Assembly (NCBI RefSeq): GCF_027594545.1
Contig: NZ_CP115160.1
Span: 4,088,501-4,152,500, forward strand
Length of the DNA stretch: 64,000 bases
From: Algoriphagus sp. TR-M9
GTDB taxonomy: Bacteria > Bacteroidota > Bacteroidia > Cytophagales > Cyclobacteriaceae
Direction of reading: 5' to 3'
Made by a program: the position numbers and the translations under genes. Under the pieces are notes generated by a model that was not told where the DNA came from, made no database searches, and saw only the letters and a list, made by a program, of their open reading frames with translations. This document shows, in pieces, positions 26,520 to 36,082 of this stretch. The number at the start of each line of letters is the position of its first letter. Position 1 is the stretch's first letter.

Positions 26520-27161
26520 ATGAAAACATGCGCTTTATTACTCAGTCTTTTTATCTTCTTTGCCTGCAATCCAAAAGCAAATAGTGGTGACAAAATAAAG
26601 ACAGATGAACCGGAAAGAGCCGAGGCTTTAGCGACGGAAAATCCGCCTGCAAAGGAAGATCCAGACCCTACAGATGACATAGCCGCGGAGGAATACCTTT
26701 TACCTTCTAGCTCAATGGCAACGGCGGCAATCGTAAAAGAAAGTCTCCAACGGAAATTTAAAGCGGACATTGAAAAAAACATCCTGGAAAAAGAGGCAAG
26801 GAAATTCGTCCAATTTGAGTATGACTTAAATGCAGATGGGACCAATGAGATTTTAGTTGGACTAGTCGGACCGTACTTTTGTGGTTCTGGAGGATGTACC
26901 CAGTTTGTGATGGATCATGAAGGAAAAATAATCACAACTTTTACGGTGTCTGATTACCCAGTAGTAATCGATAAAAACAAAACGAATGGCTGGAATGACC
27001 TATTCATCAGAAGCGACGGAGAATATAGAATTATCAAATTTGATGGAAGTTCCTATCCTTCCAACCCCTCACTAGAACCGGCATTAGGTACCATTCCAGG
27101 TGATGGGTTACCCAGAGCATTGGACTTTATTCATGACAAATATCCTTGGTTTAGATTCTAG
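26520..27161 (+). CDS. Hypothetical lipoprotein with a calcium-loop-like segment
   Basis: A 213-residue protein with a lipobox (FIFFAC then NPKAN) and an acidic, proline-rich linker (residues 20-60). The C-terminal domain contains the DLNADGTNEILVGL loop, then GSGGCTQFVMD and NGWNDLFIRSDGEYRIIKFDG, resembling one FG-GAP-like or repeat-containing domain as in many Gram-negative periplasmic proteins of unknown function. It is separate from the LOG gene (229-bp gap with an inverted repeat) and is followed closely by the lytic transglycosylase gene, which has a separate TAAATTTG box at 27175-27182. Confidence 0.75.
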   Translation: MKTCALLLSLFIFFACNPKANSGDKIKTDEPERAEALATENPPAKEDPDPTDDIAAEEYLLPSSSMATAAIVKESLQRKFKADIEKNILEKEARKFVQFEYDLNADGTNEILVGLVGPYFCGSGGCTQFVMDHEGKIITTFTVSDYPVVIDKNKTNGWNDLFIRSDGEYRIIKFDGSSYPSNPSLEPALGTIPGDGLPRALDFIHDKYPWFRF

Positions 27162-27214
27162 CTCTATAAGTTGCTAAATTTGGCCTATAAATCAGACGAA
27201 CAAAAAAGCCCCTC

Positions 27215-28159
27215 ATGCAAAAGTCTTCACAGGCACTTCTCTATTTTTTGGTATTTGTCGCACTAGGAATGTCAGCCTATGCGCTGTGGAAAAGCCCTGA
27301 AACCGCAGAGCAAAGCCTGCCTGAAACTGCAGATGTAGCCTTACTGAAGACCATGCCAAATCCTGGTAAGGATGATTCCCTAAGGCTTTTCGACCTACCG
27401 GAGGAACTTACTTTTGCAGGTGAAAAAGTCCCCTTGGATGTGCCAGATGTAAAAGAACGCCTGGAGCGGGAAATCTATGTAAATGCTTATTGGCAATCCA
27501 ACATGATTCTCTTGATGAAGAGGTCCTCCAAGTATCTTCCCCAAATAGAAGCGATCTTGGCCGAAAACCAGGTTCCGGAGGATTTCAAGTACTTAGCTAT
27601 GGCCGAATCAGCGCTAATGAATGTGACCTCCCCGGCAGGTGCCAGAGGATTTTGGCAGATCATGGAAGGTACTGCAAAAGATTATGGACTGGAAGTTTCA
27701 AGGGATGTGGATGAGCGTTATCATTTGGCAAAATCAACTACTGCAGCTACTAAATACCTGAATAAAGCCCACCGCAGATTTGGTGACTGGACAGCAGTGG
27801 CAGCTAGTTACAATATTGGTCAGGCCGGTTTTGAGCGCAGGCAAAGAGATCAGTTTGCTCATGACTATTACGACTTATACCTGAACGAGGAAACCAGCCG
27901 TTACCTTTTTCGAATTTTAGCCTTTAAGGTAATATTTGAAAACCCCGGTGATTTCGGATTCCATTTGCGACCATCAGACTATTACCAAAATCCTACTTTC
28001 CGCACCGTAAAGGTGGATTCTGACATCAATAATCTAGCTGCCTGGGCCAAAGATCAAGGCAGTACCTACAAGGAACTGAAGCTGTACAATCCCTGGCTTC
28101 GTGACAAAGACCTCAATGTGAGGCGTGGAAAATCCTACCAAATCCAGCTTCCTGAATAA
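27215..28159 (+). CDS. Lytic transglycosylase (SLT/MltD-like)
   Basis: Cleaves the MurNAc-GlcNAc bond of peptidoglycan with formation of 1,6-anhydro-MurNAc. The 314-residue protein has an N-terminal membrane anchor or signal, then the SLT domain: FKYLAMAESALMN with the catalytic Glu of AES, SPAGARGFWQIMEGTAKDYGL, and WTAVAASYNIGQAGFERR. The C-terminal end (KDLNVRRGKSYQIQLPE) resembles a LysM-type remnant. Length and domain order fit short MltD/MltC-type enzymes of Bacteroidota. It acts in the periplasm. Confidence 0.93.
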   Translation: MQKSSQALLYFLVFVALGMSAYALWKSPETAEQSLPETADVALLKTMPNPGKDDSLRLFDLPEELTFAGEKVPLDVPDVKERLEREIYVNAYWQSNMILLMKRSSKYLPQIEAILAENQVPEDFKYLAMAESALMNVTSPAGARGFWQIMEGTAKDYGLEVSRDVDERYHLAKSTTAATKYLNKAHRRFGDWTAVAASYNIGQAGFERRQRDQFAHDYYDLYLNEETSRYLFRILAFKVIFENPGDFGFHLRPSDYYQNPTFRTVKVDSDINNLAAWAKDQGSTYKELKLYNPWLRDKDLNVRRGKSYQIQLPE

Positions 28160-28306
28160 TCACCAAGGCATGTAAAAAGACCTATTTCTCCCCAGGAAAT
28201 GGGGTCAGAACTGAGTCGCTGAAAAAACCTAAGTCTTTTCAAACCAACTCGCTCATCTTTGGGTTATCATCTTTCTACTCGGCTTCTGCTTACCCTCGAA
28301 ATTTTG

Positions 28307-28314
28307 TACCTTCG
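28307..28314 (+). promoter_or_regulatory. -7 box of uvrA
   Basis: TACCTTCG, close to the TAnnTTTG consensus, lies 25-32 bp upstream of the uvrA ATG at 28339. No LexA box was recognised. Confidence 0.4.
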
Positions 28315-28338
28315 CCGATTGTATTTGCCAAGCTATTT

Positions 28339-31170
28339 ATGAGTCAAACTACTTCTACACAGGAAGAATTTATAGAAATATTCGGTGCCCGAGAGCACAA
28401 TCTCAATAACCTAGATCTGAAGATCCCCCGAAACAAACTCGTGGTGGTGACAGGCCTCAGTGGAAGTGGTAAAAGCTCGCTGGCTTTTGACACCATCTAT
28501 GCAGAAGGGCAGAGACGCTACATGGAATCTTTCTCCGCCTACGCGAGATCATTTTTGGGAGGAATGGAGCGGCCTGATGTGGACAAGATTAATGGGCTTT
28601 CCCCGGTGATAGCCATAGAGCAAAAAACCACCTCCAAAAACCCAAGATCCACGGTGGGCACAGTTACTGAGATCTATGATTTTATGAGACTGCTTTTTGC
28701 CAGAGCGGGCGAAGCTTACTCTTACCACACCGGGCAAAAGATGGTGAGACAGACGGAAGATCAAATAATAGAACAGCTGTTCAGCAATTTTTCCGGCAAA
28801 AAACTGTACATCCTAGCTCCTGTGGTGAAAGGCAGGAAAGGACACTACCGTGAGCTCTTCGAGCAGGTCAGAAAGATGGGTTTTTCCAAAGTCCGTATAG
28901 ATGGAGTGGTGATGGACCTGGTGCCAAAAATGCAGGTGGACCGATACAAAATCCACGATATTGAGATTGTTATCGACCGGATCATAGCCGAGGAAGCAGA
29001 CCGCTTCCGTATCACTCAATCCCTGAAATCAGCACTTCAGCATGGCAAAGGTGTCATTATGATCCGAGAAGAATCCGGTGAAATCCATCATTTTTCCAAA
29101 TACCTGATGGATCCGGAAACTGGCCTTTCCTATGATGAACCTGCTCCCAATACCTTTTCTTTCAATAGCCCTTACGGTGCTTGCCCCACTTGCAACGGCC
29201 TGGGCATAACCGAAGAAATCACCCGGGAAAGCATTATCCCAGATGCCTCGCTGAGTATCACGCGTGGAGGAATAGCTCCTTTGGGGGATTATAGAGACAT
29301 CTGGATTTTCAAAAAAATCGAGGCCATTCTGAAGCATTACAAATGCAGCATCAGTACTCCTATCAAGAATCTGCCGGAGCATGTAGTGGATATTTTGCTC
29401 CATGGTGATAAGGTAGAAGTAGCGGTGGACTCAGTAAAACACCCCGGGACCAAATGGCATACCACTTTCGAAGGAATCATCAATTTCCTGAAGAAATACC
29501 AAGAGGGGAGTTCGGACAAAATCCAAGATTGGGTCAGCGAGTTTACCATTACTCAAACCTGTCCAGACTGTGATGGCTATCGCTTAAAAAAGGAAGCCCT
29601 ACACATCAAAATAGACGAGAAACACATCGGCCAATTGGCAGTGATGGATATTGGGAGTTTAGGAAAGTGGTTTGAAGGTTTAGAAAGCAGACTTTCCGAT
29701 AAGCAAAATACCATCGCTGCAGAAGTGCTCAAAGAAATCCGAAAACGAATCGGTTTTTTGCTCAACATAGGCCTGGATTACCTTTCCTTAAACCGCCCGC
29801 TTCGCACACTTTCAGGAGGTGAAGCTCAGCGTATCAGACTGGCTACACAGATCGGCACTCAGCTGGTGGGCGTACTCTATATTTTGGATGAACCAAGTAT
29901 AGGACTTCACCAGCGGGATAATGTCAAATTGATCCAAGCCTTGCAAAGCTTGCGTGATCTAGGCAACTCAGTTCTGGTGGTGGAGCACGACAAAGACATG
30001 ATGCTAGAGTCAGACTATGTCCTGGACATGGGACCTGGAGCCGGACGGCACGGGGGAAATATCGTGGCTGCCGGTACACCAGAAGAAATACTCCAATCAT
30101 CAGGAATCACAGCAAAATACCTGGCCGGAAAAATAGGATTGCCTGTACCAAAAGATAGGCAAAAAGGCAGTGGTAATTACCTGGAAATAAAAGGAGCCAG
30201 TGGCAATAACCTCAAAAACGTAGATTTAAAGCTACCCCTGGGCGCCTTGATTTGTATCACGGGGGTTTCCGGTAGTGGTAAAAGCACCCTGATCCATGAG
30301 ACACTCTATCCCATTCTCAACCAGCACATCTACAAGTCCAAAAAATCTCCTATGCCCTATAAAAAGGTGGCAGGACTGGAGCATCTGGACAAGGTGATCG
30401 AAGTGGACCAATCTCCAATCGGACGGACACCTAGATCAAATCCAGCTACATACACGGGAGTATTCTCAGATATCAGAGCCCTATTTACTGAGCTCCCTGA
30501 AGCCAAAATCAGAGGTTATAAGCCCGGACGATTTTCCTTCAACGTGAAAGGAGGTCGATGTGAAGACTGCGAGGGGGCCGGAATGAAGCTGATTGAGATG
30601 GATTTTCTGCCAGATGTACACGTTCCCTGCGAGACCTGCAAAGGCAAACGATACAACAGAGAAACCCTGGAAATCCGGTTCAAGGGCAAGTCGATTTCAG
30701 ATGTACTGGACATGACAGTGGAGCAGGCTGTAGCATTTTTCGATAAACAGCCTAAGATTTTGAGAAAGATCAAAACCCTGAATGAAGTAGGTCTAGGATA
30801 TATCACCCTGGGGCAGCATGCCACCACGCTCTCAGGAGGAGAGGCTCAGCGGGTAAAATTAGCCACAGAACTATCCAAAAAAGACACCGGCAAGACCTTT
30901 TATATCCTCGACGAACCCACCACTGGATTGCATTTCCAGGACATTGAATTACTGATGCTGGTCGTGAAAGGCCTGGTAGAAAAAGGAAACACTGTCCTGA
31001 TCATTGAACATAATATGGATGTGATCAAAATGGCCGATTACATCGTAGATCTAGGCCCCGAAGGAGGAGACAAAGGAGGCAGTATCATGGTTCAGGGCAC
31101 TCCGGAAAAGGTAGCTGCTACACCAGAGAGCTATACCGGTAAATTCCTCAAACTGGAGTTAAACCCCTGA
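28339..31170 (+). CDS. uvrA: UvrABC excinuclease subunit A
   Basis: DNA-damage recognition ATPase of nucleotide excision repair. The 943-residue protein has two ABC modules: Walker [10 protein letters not shown] at residues 39-47 and GVSGSGKST near 640, signatures [17 protein letters not shown] and [17 protein letters not shown], and D-box sequences [12 protein letters not shown] and [12 protein letters not shown]. Zinc-binding CPTCNG / CPDCDG and CEDCEGAG / CETCKGKR pairs are in place. It is complete and of normal length. Confidence 0.98.
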   Translation: MSQTTSTQEEFIEIFGAREHNLNNLDLKIPRNKLVVVTGLSGSGKSSLAFDTIYAEGQRRYMESFSAYARSFLGGMERPDVDKINGLSPVIAIEQKTTSKNPRSTVGTVTEIYDFMRLLFARAGEAYSYHTGQKMVRQTEDQIIEQLFSNFSGKKLYILAPVVKGRKGHYRELFEQVRKMGFSKVRIDGVVMDLVPKMQVDRYKIHDIEIVIDRIIAEEADRFRITQSLKSALQHGKGVIMIREESGEIHHFSKYLMDPETGLSYDEPAPNTFSFNSPYGACPTCNGLGITEEITRESIIPDASLSITRGGIAPLGDYRDIWIFKKIEAILKHYKCSISTPIKNLPEHVVDILLHGDKVEVAVDSVKHPGTKWHTTFEGIINFLKKYQEGSSDKIQDWVSEFTITQTCPDCDGYRLKKEALHIKIDEKHIGQLAVMDIGSLGKWFEGLESRLSDKQNTIAAEVLKEIRKRIGFLLNIGLDYLSLNRPLRTLSGGEAQRIRLATQIGTQLVGVLYILDEPSIGLHQRDNVKLIQALQSLRDLGNSVLVVEHDKDMMLESDYVLDMGPGAGRHGGNIVAAGTPEEILQSSGITAKYLAGKIGLPVPKDRQKGSGNYLEIKGASGNNLKNVDLKLPLGALICITGVSGSGKSTLIHETLYPILNQHIYKSKKSPMPYKKVAGLEHLDKVIEVDQSPIGRTPRSNPATYTGVFSDIRALFTELPEAKIRGYKPGRFSFNVKGGRCEDCEGAGMKLIEMDFLPDVHVPCETCKGKRYNRETLEIRFKGKSISDVLDMTVEQAVAFFDKQPKILRKIKTLNEVGLGYITLGQHATTLSGGEAQRVKLATELSKKDTGKTFYILDEPTTGLHFQDIELLMLVVKGLVEKGNTVLIIEHNMDVIKMADYIVDLGPEGGDKGGSIMVQGTPEKVAATPESYTGKFLKLELNP

Positions 31171-31188
31171 AAAAGACTCAAATCAAAG

Positions 31189-31223
31189 CTTAGCTCCATT
31201 TATCAAATTAAAAATGAGCTAAG
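31189..31223. promoter_or_regulatory. Long-loop inverted repeat before the LytS-like kinase gene
   Basis: CTTAGCTC (31189-31196) and GAGCTAAG (31216-31223) are perfect arms around a 19-nt loop; there is no T tract, so it is more likely a leader element or operator than a terminator. Confidence 0.3.
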
Positions 31224-31249
31224 GCATGGGATATTTATCTTTGGGGATT

Positions 31250-32302
31250 ATGAATAGAGCAAAACTATATTGGTTGCTGCAGATCGTGGGGTGGGGTGGC
31301 TTTGCCTTTGTCATTATATTCTTAGCATCACTTACAGGGGAAATCGCCTCAGTGCAGGTTTGGGCATTCATAGTATTGGCCGCTACCAATCTGATTTCTT
31401 CCCATTTTCTAAGGTATATAGTCAAAACCTATAATTGGTTTAAGTTAAGTATCCCCCAACTGCTCTTCCAGTCCTTCTTGGCTATTATTGCCTTGGGTTT
31501 TGCAAATGTAGTTGCGCAAATACTGATCAATATTGCTTTTGGTACCCTGAATCCTGAGGAGGATTTTAAGGTATTGGTGATTCTCGCAAACCTGATCCTG
31601 GCCATCTTGGTTTTTGCGCTGTGGTTTTTGGTCTATTTTCTGGTTCACTTCCTAGACAACTATAATTCCACCCTGAAGTACGAAGCCAAAATCAACGAAA
31701 TCAGATTAAATCACCTCAAAAGCCAGCTGAATCCACACTTCATTTTCAATGCCCTGAACAGTGTGCGGGCCTTGGTAGATGAAGACCCCATCAAAGCCAA
31801 ATCAGCCATTACCCGGATTTCGAACATGCTGCGCTTTTCGCTGATGATGGACAAAAAACAAACCATTGAGTTTGGGGAAGAGCTCAATACGGTCAGAGAT
31901 TACCTGGAGCTGGAATCCATACGTTTCGAAGAACGCCTGAAGGTGGTTTACCACATAGAAGATGAAGCTTACAACTACAAGATCCCGCCCATGATGATAC
32001 AGACCATAGTAGAAAACGGCATCAAACATGGCGTTTCCAACCTAGTAAAAGGTGGTGTCATAGAGATCAAATGCCGAGAGGGACTTGCCGATGATTTGTA
32101 TATTCAGGTCAAAAACAGTGGACATTTGACCCATCCTCCTTCCCTCAAATCAAGTGGTGAGCAAGGCCATGGTCTCAGCAATACCGTACAAAGACTGAAG
32201 TTAATATATGGAGATAAGGCAAGCTTGCGTATCTTCAACTCCGGAAACCAATTCGTAATCACGGAGATAAAAATCCCGAAGCAAAAAATTACATTCGAAT
32301 AA
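31250..32302 (+). CDS. LytS/YehU-type sensor histidine kinase
   Basis: From ATG 31250 (MNRAKLYWLL; an ATG at 31226 is also in frame) the product is 350 residues. Four transmembrane helices occupy residues 1-140, followed by a His_kinase domain (PF06580) with LKSQLNPHFIFNALNSVRALV, where the His of NPHFIFN is phosphorylated, IPPMMIQTIVENGIKHGV as N box, and GHGLSNTVQRLKLIYG as G box. The cognate LytTR regulator starts 13 bp downstream. The signal is unknown. Confidence 0.93.
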   Translation: MNRAKLYWLLQIVGWGGFAFVIIFLASLTGEIASVQVWAFIVLAATNLISSHFLRYIVKTYNWFKLSIPQLLFQSFLAIIALGFANVVAQILINIAFGTLNPEEDFKVLVILANLILAILVFALWFLVYFLVHFLDNYNSTLKYEAKINEIRLNHLKSQLNPHFIFNALNSVRALVDEDPIKAKSAITRISNMLRFSLMMDKKQTIEFGEELNTVRDYLELESIRFEERLKVVYHIEDEAYNYKIPPMMIQTIVENGIKHGVSNLVKGGVIEIKCREGLADDLYIQVKNSGHLTHPPSLKSSGEQGHGLSNTVQRLKLIYGDKASLRIFNSGNQFVITEIKIPKQKITFE

Positions 32303-32315
32303 AAACCCCAGAAGA

Positions 32316-33050
32316 ATGCGAGCCATAGTAATTGATGATGAAAGATTAGCGAGAAAAGAATTAATCAATCTATTAAATCAGCTGGAAAGTGTAGAGGTAG
32401 TCGGTGAGGCTGTCAATGTAGAAGATGCGAAAGAAAAAATAACTCAACTCAATCCTGATGTGATTTTTCTGGATATACAAATGCCTGAAAAAACCGGCTT
32501 TGAGCTATTGGAAGAGTTAGAAAATGTACCCCACGTCATATTCACCACCGCGTATGATGAATACGCGCTCAAGGCATTCCAGGTAAATGCGCTGGATTAC
32601 CTGCTGAAGCCTATAGAACCCAAAAGGCTGGAAGAGGCCATTACCAAACTGCAGAGCAAAATAGATGGATTTACCAAGTCTGAGGAAGCCCAAAGCTCAT
32701 CAAACCAAAAGAAACTCACCTTAGAAGATCAGGTCTTTGTGAAAGATGGAGATCGCTGTTGGTTTGTGAGACTATCCAATGTGCGGCTTTTTGAATCAGA
32801 CGGAAATTACATCAAGGTCTATTTTGACAATTTTAAACCAATGATCCACAAGTCATTGAATGCACTGGATGAAAGACTGGACGAAAAATCATTCTTCCGG
32901 GCCAGCAGAAAACACATCATCAATCTCGGCTGGGTAGAAGGAATAGAACCTTGGTTCAATGGTGGATTAGTAGTGACCTTGAGAGGTGGAGACAGGATAG
33001 AAGTCAGCCGTAGACAGGCTGCGCGATTCAAAGAAATGATGAGTCTTTAA
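32316..33050 (+). CDS. LytTR-family response regulator
   Basis: A 244-residue response regulator: receiver domain with the acidic pair in VIDDERLAR, the phosphoacceptor Asp in DVIFLDIQMPEKTGFE and the conserved Lys of LLKPIEPKRL. A LytTR DNA-binding domain occupies about residues 140-244 (WFVRLSNVRLFESDGNYIKVYF, FFRASRKHIINLGWVEGI). It forms a two-gene operon with the LytS-like kinase 13 bp upstream and should be its partner. Confidence 0.95.
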   Translation: MRAIVIDDERLARKELINLLNQLESVEVVGEAVNVEDAKEKITQLNPDVIFLDIQMPEKTGFELLEELENVPHVIFTTAYDEYALKAFQVNALDYLLKPIEPKRLEEAITKLQSKIDGFTKSEEAQSSSNQKKLTLEDQVFVKDGDRCWFVRLSNVRLFESDGNYIKVYFDNFKPMIHKSLNALDERLDEKSFFRASRKHIINLGWVEGIEPWFNGGLVVTLRGGDRIEVSRRQAARFKEMMSL

Positions 33051-33172
33051 GTTTACATATATAAAAAAGCATTTGATTTCTTTGCTTTAATTATGTAAAT
33101 AGTGGATAAATGGTTTTCACATACCATTTTGTTCACTTCTCATTACAAAAACGCAGTATCTGTCAGCTACTT

Positions 33173-33928
33173 ATGAAAGAAGAGCGGATTTTAATCGTCG
33201 AAGACGATATCAGCATCGCAGAGAATATCCAGGAAATCCTAGAGCTCCTGGGCTATGTCAATATAGACATTGCAAACTCAGCCAATCAGTGCATCAAAGT
33301 GATCAAAAAGTCACGACCTGATTTGATATTTATGGATATCAAACTAAAAGGGGACAAAGATGGGATTGAACTTGGAGAAATTGTAAAACAAATGGTGGAA
33401 GCCCCACTCGTTTACGTGACCTCCTATTCCGACCCCACCATCATAGAGCGGGCAAAGCGAATCAATCCTGCCGGATTCATCGTGAAGCCATTTAACACCA
33501 ATGATATCCATGCTATCGTCGAAATCGTCCTTTATAACAAAAGAACCAAGCCAAGCACAGATGCTCCTTCCAGCAAAAGCCCCAGCGAGAGTCCATATTT
33601 AGTAGCAGACTCCGTGTTTATTAAGGCAGACAATGCCTTTGAAAGAGTACCCTACGAGGATATTTACTACGTAGAGGCTAATGGCAATATGGTGACTATC
33701 TCTACCAAAAACAGGGAATATAGCATCAGAAAGTCCATGAAAGAAATAGAAGAAATCCTGCCATCCCAGTTTTTTCTCCGTGTACAAAAATCCTACATCG
33801 TGCACCTGGGACAGATCGAAAGCTTCAACACCAAAGAAATCACCCTTCACTCAGGAGCGATAGTACAAGTAGGAAGACAATACTACAACAGCTTCCTGGC
33901 AAAGCTCAATACTATTACAGAAAGCTAA
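33173..33928 (+). CDS. Second LytTR response regulator, no adjacent kinase
   Basis: From ATG 33173 (MKEERILIVEDD) the product is 251 residues: a receiver domain with EDD, the Asp of DLIFMDIKLKGDKDG and Lys of IVKPFNTNDI, then a serine-rich linker, and a LytTR domain (IYYVEANGNMVTISTKNREY, FFLRVQKSYIVHLGQIESF). The receiver resembles the CheY-like group with the MDIxLxGxxDGIE motif, unlike the first regulator, so it is not a simple duplicate. It may receive phosphate from the upstream kinase or from one elsewhere. A terminator follows. Confidence 0.92.
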   Translation: MKEERILIVEDDISIAENIQEILELLGYVNIDIANSANQCIKVIKKSRPDLIFMDIKLKGDKDGIELGEIVKQMVEAPLVYVTSYSDPTIIERAKRINPAGFIVKPFNTNDIHAIVEIVLYNKRTKPSTDAPSSKSPSESPYLVADSVFIKADNAFERVPYEDIYYVEANGNMVTISTKNREYSIRKSMKEIEEILPSQFFLRVQKSYIVHLGQIESFNTKEITLHSGAIVQVGRQYYNSFLAKLNTITES

Positions 33929-33935
33929 AACAAAA

Positions 33936-33959
33936 AGGCGGGTAAAAACCCGCCTCTTT
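33936..33959 (+). terminator. Rho-independent terminator after the second LytTR gene
   Basis: AGGCGGGT (33936-33943) and ACCCGCCT (33948-33955) with an AAAA loop, then CTTTA. Confidence 0.7.
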
Positions 33960-34019
33960 AGCTTAACCAAACAATCAACCAAATTAACCCTTACAGGTTT
34001 TCTTAGGGGATTTCACCCG

Positions 34020-34250
34020 TTATAAGTTTCGGAGTGCTTCAGATGCATCTCCAGTATTTTCAGGTTCGAACACTTCATCAGCGTTAGACCCTATCACTTT
34101 GCCGATATTGCTAGTTGGTTTAGTATATTCAATAAGGGCAGTTTGATGTGCTAATTTTGTCTCCTCTTTTGCTTTTAAGACTATGGTAATTGCCATTACC
34201 AAGCCCAGAGCAGCACAGACATTTTTTTGGGAAAATAGTGAGGTAGTCAT
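34020..34250 (-). CDS. Small hypothetical membrane-anchored protein
   Basis: A 76-residue frame from ATG 34250 with a hydrophobic segment around residues 10-26 (VCAALGLVMAITIVL), followed by a charged, partly disordered tail. It occupies otherwise empty space, convergent to the second LytTR gene and divergent from a lipoprotein gene. No family is recognised; it could be a real small protein or a chance frame. Confidence 0.4.
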   Translation of the reverse strand: MTTSLFSQKNVCAALGLVMAITIVLKAKEETKLAHQTALIEYTKPTSNIGKVIGSNADEVFEPENTGDASEALRNL

Positions 34251-34671
34251 GGTAGTAAATAAGTTGGTTTAATCTCTATACCAGCTATATTCCAAAAAGT
34301 GACCCAAAGTATAAAACCCCTCCCAAATACATTTTAAGGGGCTTTCATAAAAATTAACTGTACGTAAGTGGACATATTCCTGCCAAGGACGGACAAAAAA
34401 CCATGTATTTACCACATTTGGAGTATATGTATTTCAAAATCGGGGAAGCGCTTATTTCACTTCCTGACATGGATGCACACAATTATTCCCGACCAAAAAA
34501 ATAATAAGGTCAGCTACTAGGTGGATTTCACTCTTTAAGTGAGAAAGCAGATCCTAAAACAGGATTTTATTCAAAAGAATTTCTACATATTCCGAACCAT
34601 GAAACTAATCTCCTTTTAAACCCAACCATAAAGTTATATCTTCGTAAAATCCCCTAACCAACTAACAAATC
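34251..34671. other. Intergenic region between two divergent genes
   Basis: About 420 A/T-rich bases. It must hold the promoters of the lipoprotein at 34672 and the small gene at 34250. TATATCTTCG near 34636 is a weak match to a -7 box. No RNA gene, repeat or other ORF was recognised. Confidence 0.4.
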
Positions 34672-36024
34672 ATGCGAAATTTTAACAGCTTACTTATCGC
34701 TCTTGTACTACTAGCTCCATTATTGTTAAGCTCCTGTCAAGAGGATCCATTCACTCCTGCGCCCAATCCCGATCCTGTGGAGTATGTGCGACTGGATGAT
34801 GAATTAAATTTTCACACCATCCCAAAGTCAGGTGAAATTGTAAACTTTCAATTCGACAGAATTGATGGCTATCAGTTCAAAACTATTTTCCTGATGGCTG
34901 ATGAGGACACTTTAAGTCAGGCTGAATTTACAACTTCCGAATACAATACCCATGATAAGTTGGCAGCCAGTGTTTCACATCAATTCGATCCTGAGAAAAA
35001 CTATTATTTCCTGGTGGAAGCTGTGGACTACAACACTCCCAATACCCGTTATACATTTGAATTACCAGCATACAATCACGTCTTTGCAGAAGCCTATACC
35101 TTTCAAAAGATTGCGGAGTTTGACCGTATGACGGATTACGATTTCAGCCCCTCCAGGGACTATTTGTTTGTCAGTGATTTCAGTGGCAATGAGTTTAGCA
35201 TTCATAGAGTTGATCTCAAAAGCCAATCTATAGAGACTTATTTCTCTAAAAGTGAGATTTACGGAAACTTGATTCGTGCTGCATCTGATCATGAATTTAT
35301 ATTCACTGGACTACCAGATGAATCCTACGATCCAGAGCACCCGGATAGAGCCTTTCTCAGAAAAATGGATATTCATACGAAAACATCCTCAATCATAGGG
35401 GACTATTCATCGAGTTACGGAAGAGTCTCCAGAATCATTGAAGGCAAAATGATAGTTAACGCGACTGAGCCATCTATATATACTCAAAAGGCTATAGATA
35501 TTAAATCTGGTGAAAATGTGAGTTTGGGCGACATTCAAAATTTTGTTCGTGAGTATAATTATGATCAATTGATTCTGGGTGATTACTTCATCGAGCCAAG
35601 TGATTTAAGCTTAAATCCTATTCCACACACAGACGAAGAAGCCTACTTTCTTTACGAGGATGAAAATGGCTATTTATTTTATATGGAAACCCTTCCTCGA
35701 GAGGAGGCACTGTCATACAGCAAAATCTTTGTCTATAAGGAAGGTGAGAAACTTTTCGAGACCAAAGAAGTTGACTTGGGTTACGCACAGCTGTTTAATA
35801 AATTTAAAGTTACAGATGGCAAATTCACTTATTATAAAAGCCATAAAAGTAACCACAGTTATTTAATAGATGGTTTATATAGCGTAGACCTCAATACCGG
35901 TGAAGAAACCTTGATTCATGCGGATTTTAGTCCGTATTATCTAGCGGTCTATGACTTTGGTGATAAAGGGATTATCACACAGCGTGGCTGGGAATTCAGT
36001 TTTATGGAAAAAATTCAGCCCTGA
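34672..36024 (+). CDS. Hypothetical lipoprotein with possible beta-propeller
   Basis: A 450-residue lipoprotein (lipobox LLLSSC then QEDP). The first 120 mature residues look like one immunoglobulin-like domain; the rest shows irregular beta-rich repeats (DYDFSPSRDYLFVSDFSGNEFSIHRVDLKSQ; LAVYDFGDKGIITQRGWEF) as in divergent WD40-like propellers. No catalytic motif was recognised. It stands alone, ended by a bidirectional terminator shared with phoH. Confidence 0.7.
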   Translation: MRNFNSLLIALVLLAPLLLSSCQEDPFTPAPNPDPVEYVRLDDELNFHTIPKSGEIVNFQFDRIDGYQFKTIFLMADEDTLSQAEFTTSEYNTHDKLAASVSHQFDPEKNYYFLVEAVDYNTPNTRYTFELPAYNHVFAEAYTFQKIAEFDRMTDYDFSPSRDYLFVSDFSGNEFSIHRVDLKSQSIETYFSKSEIYGNLIRAASDHEFIFTGLPDESYDPEHPDRAFLRKMDIHTKTSSIIGDYSSSYGRVSRIIEGKMIVNATEPSIYTQKAIDIKSGENVSLGDIQNFVREYNYDQLILGDYFIEPSDLSLNPIPHTDEEAYFLYEDENGYLFYMETLPREEALSYSKIFVYKEGEKLFETKEVDLGYAQLFNKFKVTDGKFTYYKSHKSNHSYLIDGLYSVDLNTGEETLIHADFSPYYLAVYDFGDKGIITQRGWEFSFMEKIQP

Positions 36025-36025
36025 T

Positions 36026-36063
36026 AATCAAAAAGCTGTCTCTTGAGAGACAGCTTTTTGATT
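36026..36063. terminator. Bidirectional terminator between the lipoprotein gene and phoH-like gene
   Basis: Perfect 17-bp arms (36026-36042 and 36047-36063, core AAAAAGCTGTCTC) with a 4-nt loop; the stem ends in A5/T5 runs so it can act in both directions between convergent genes. Confidence 0.92.
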
Positions 36064-36082
36064 TTAGCCCGTAAAGGATTTA

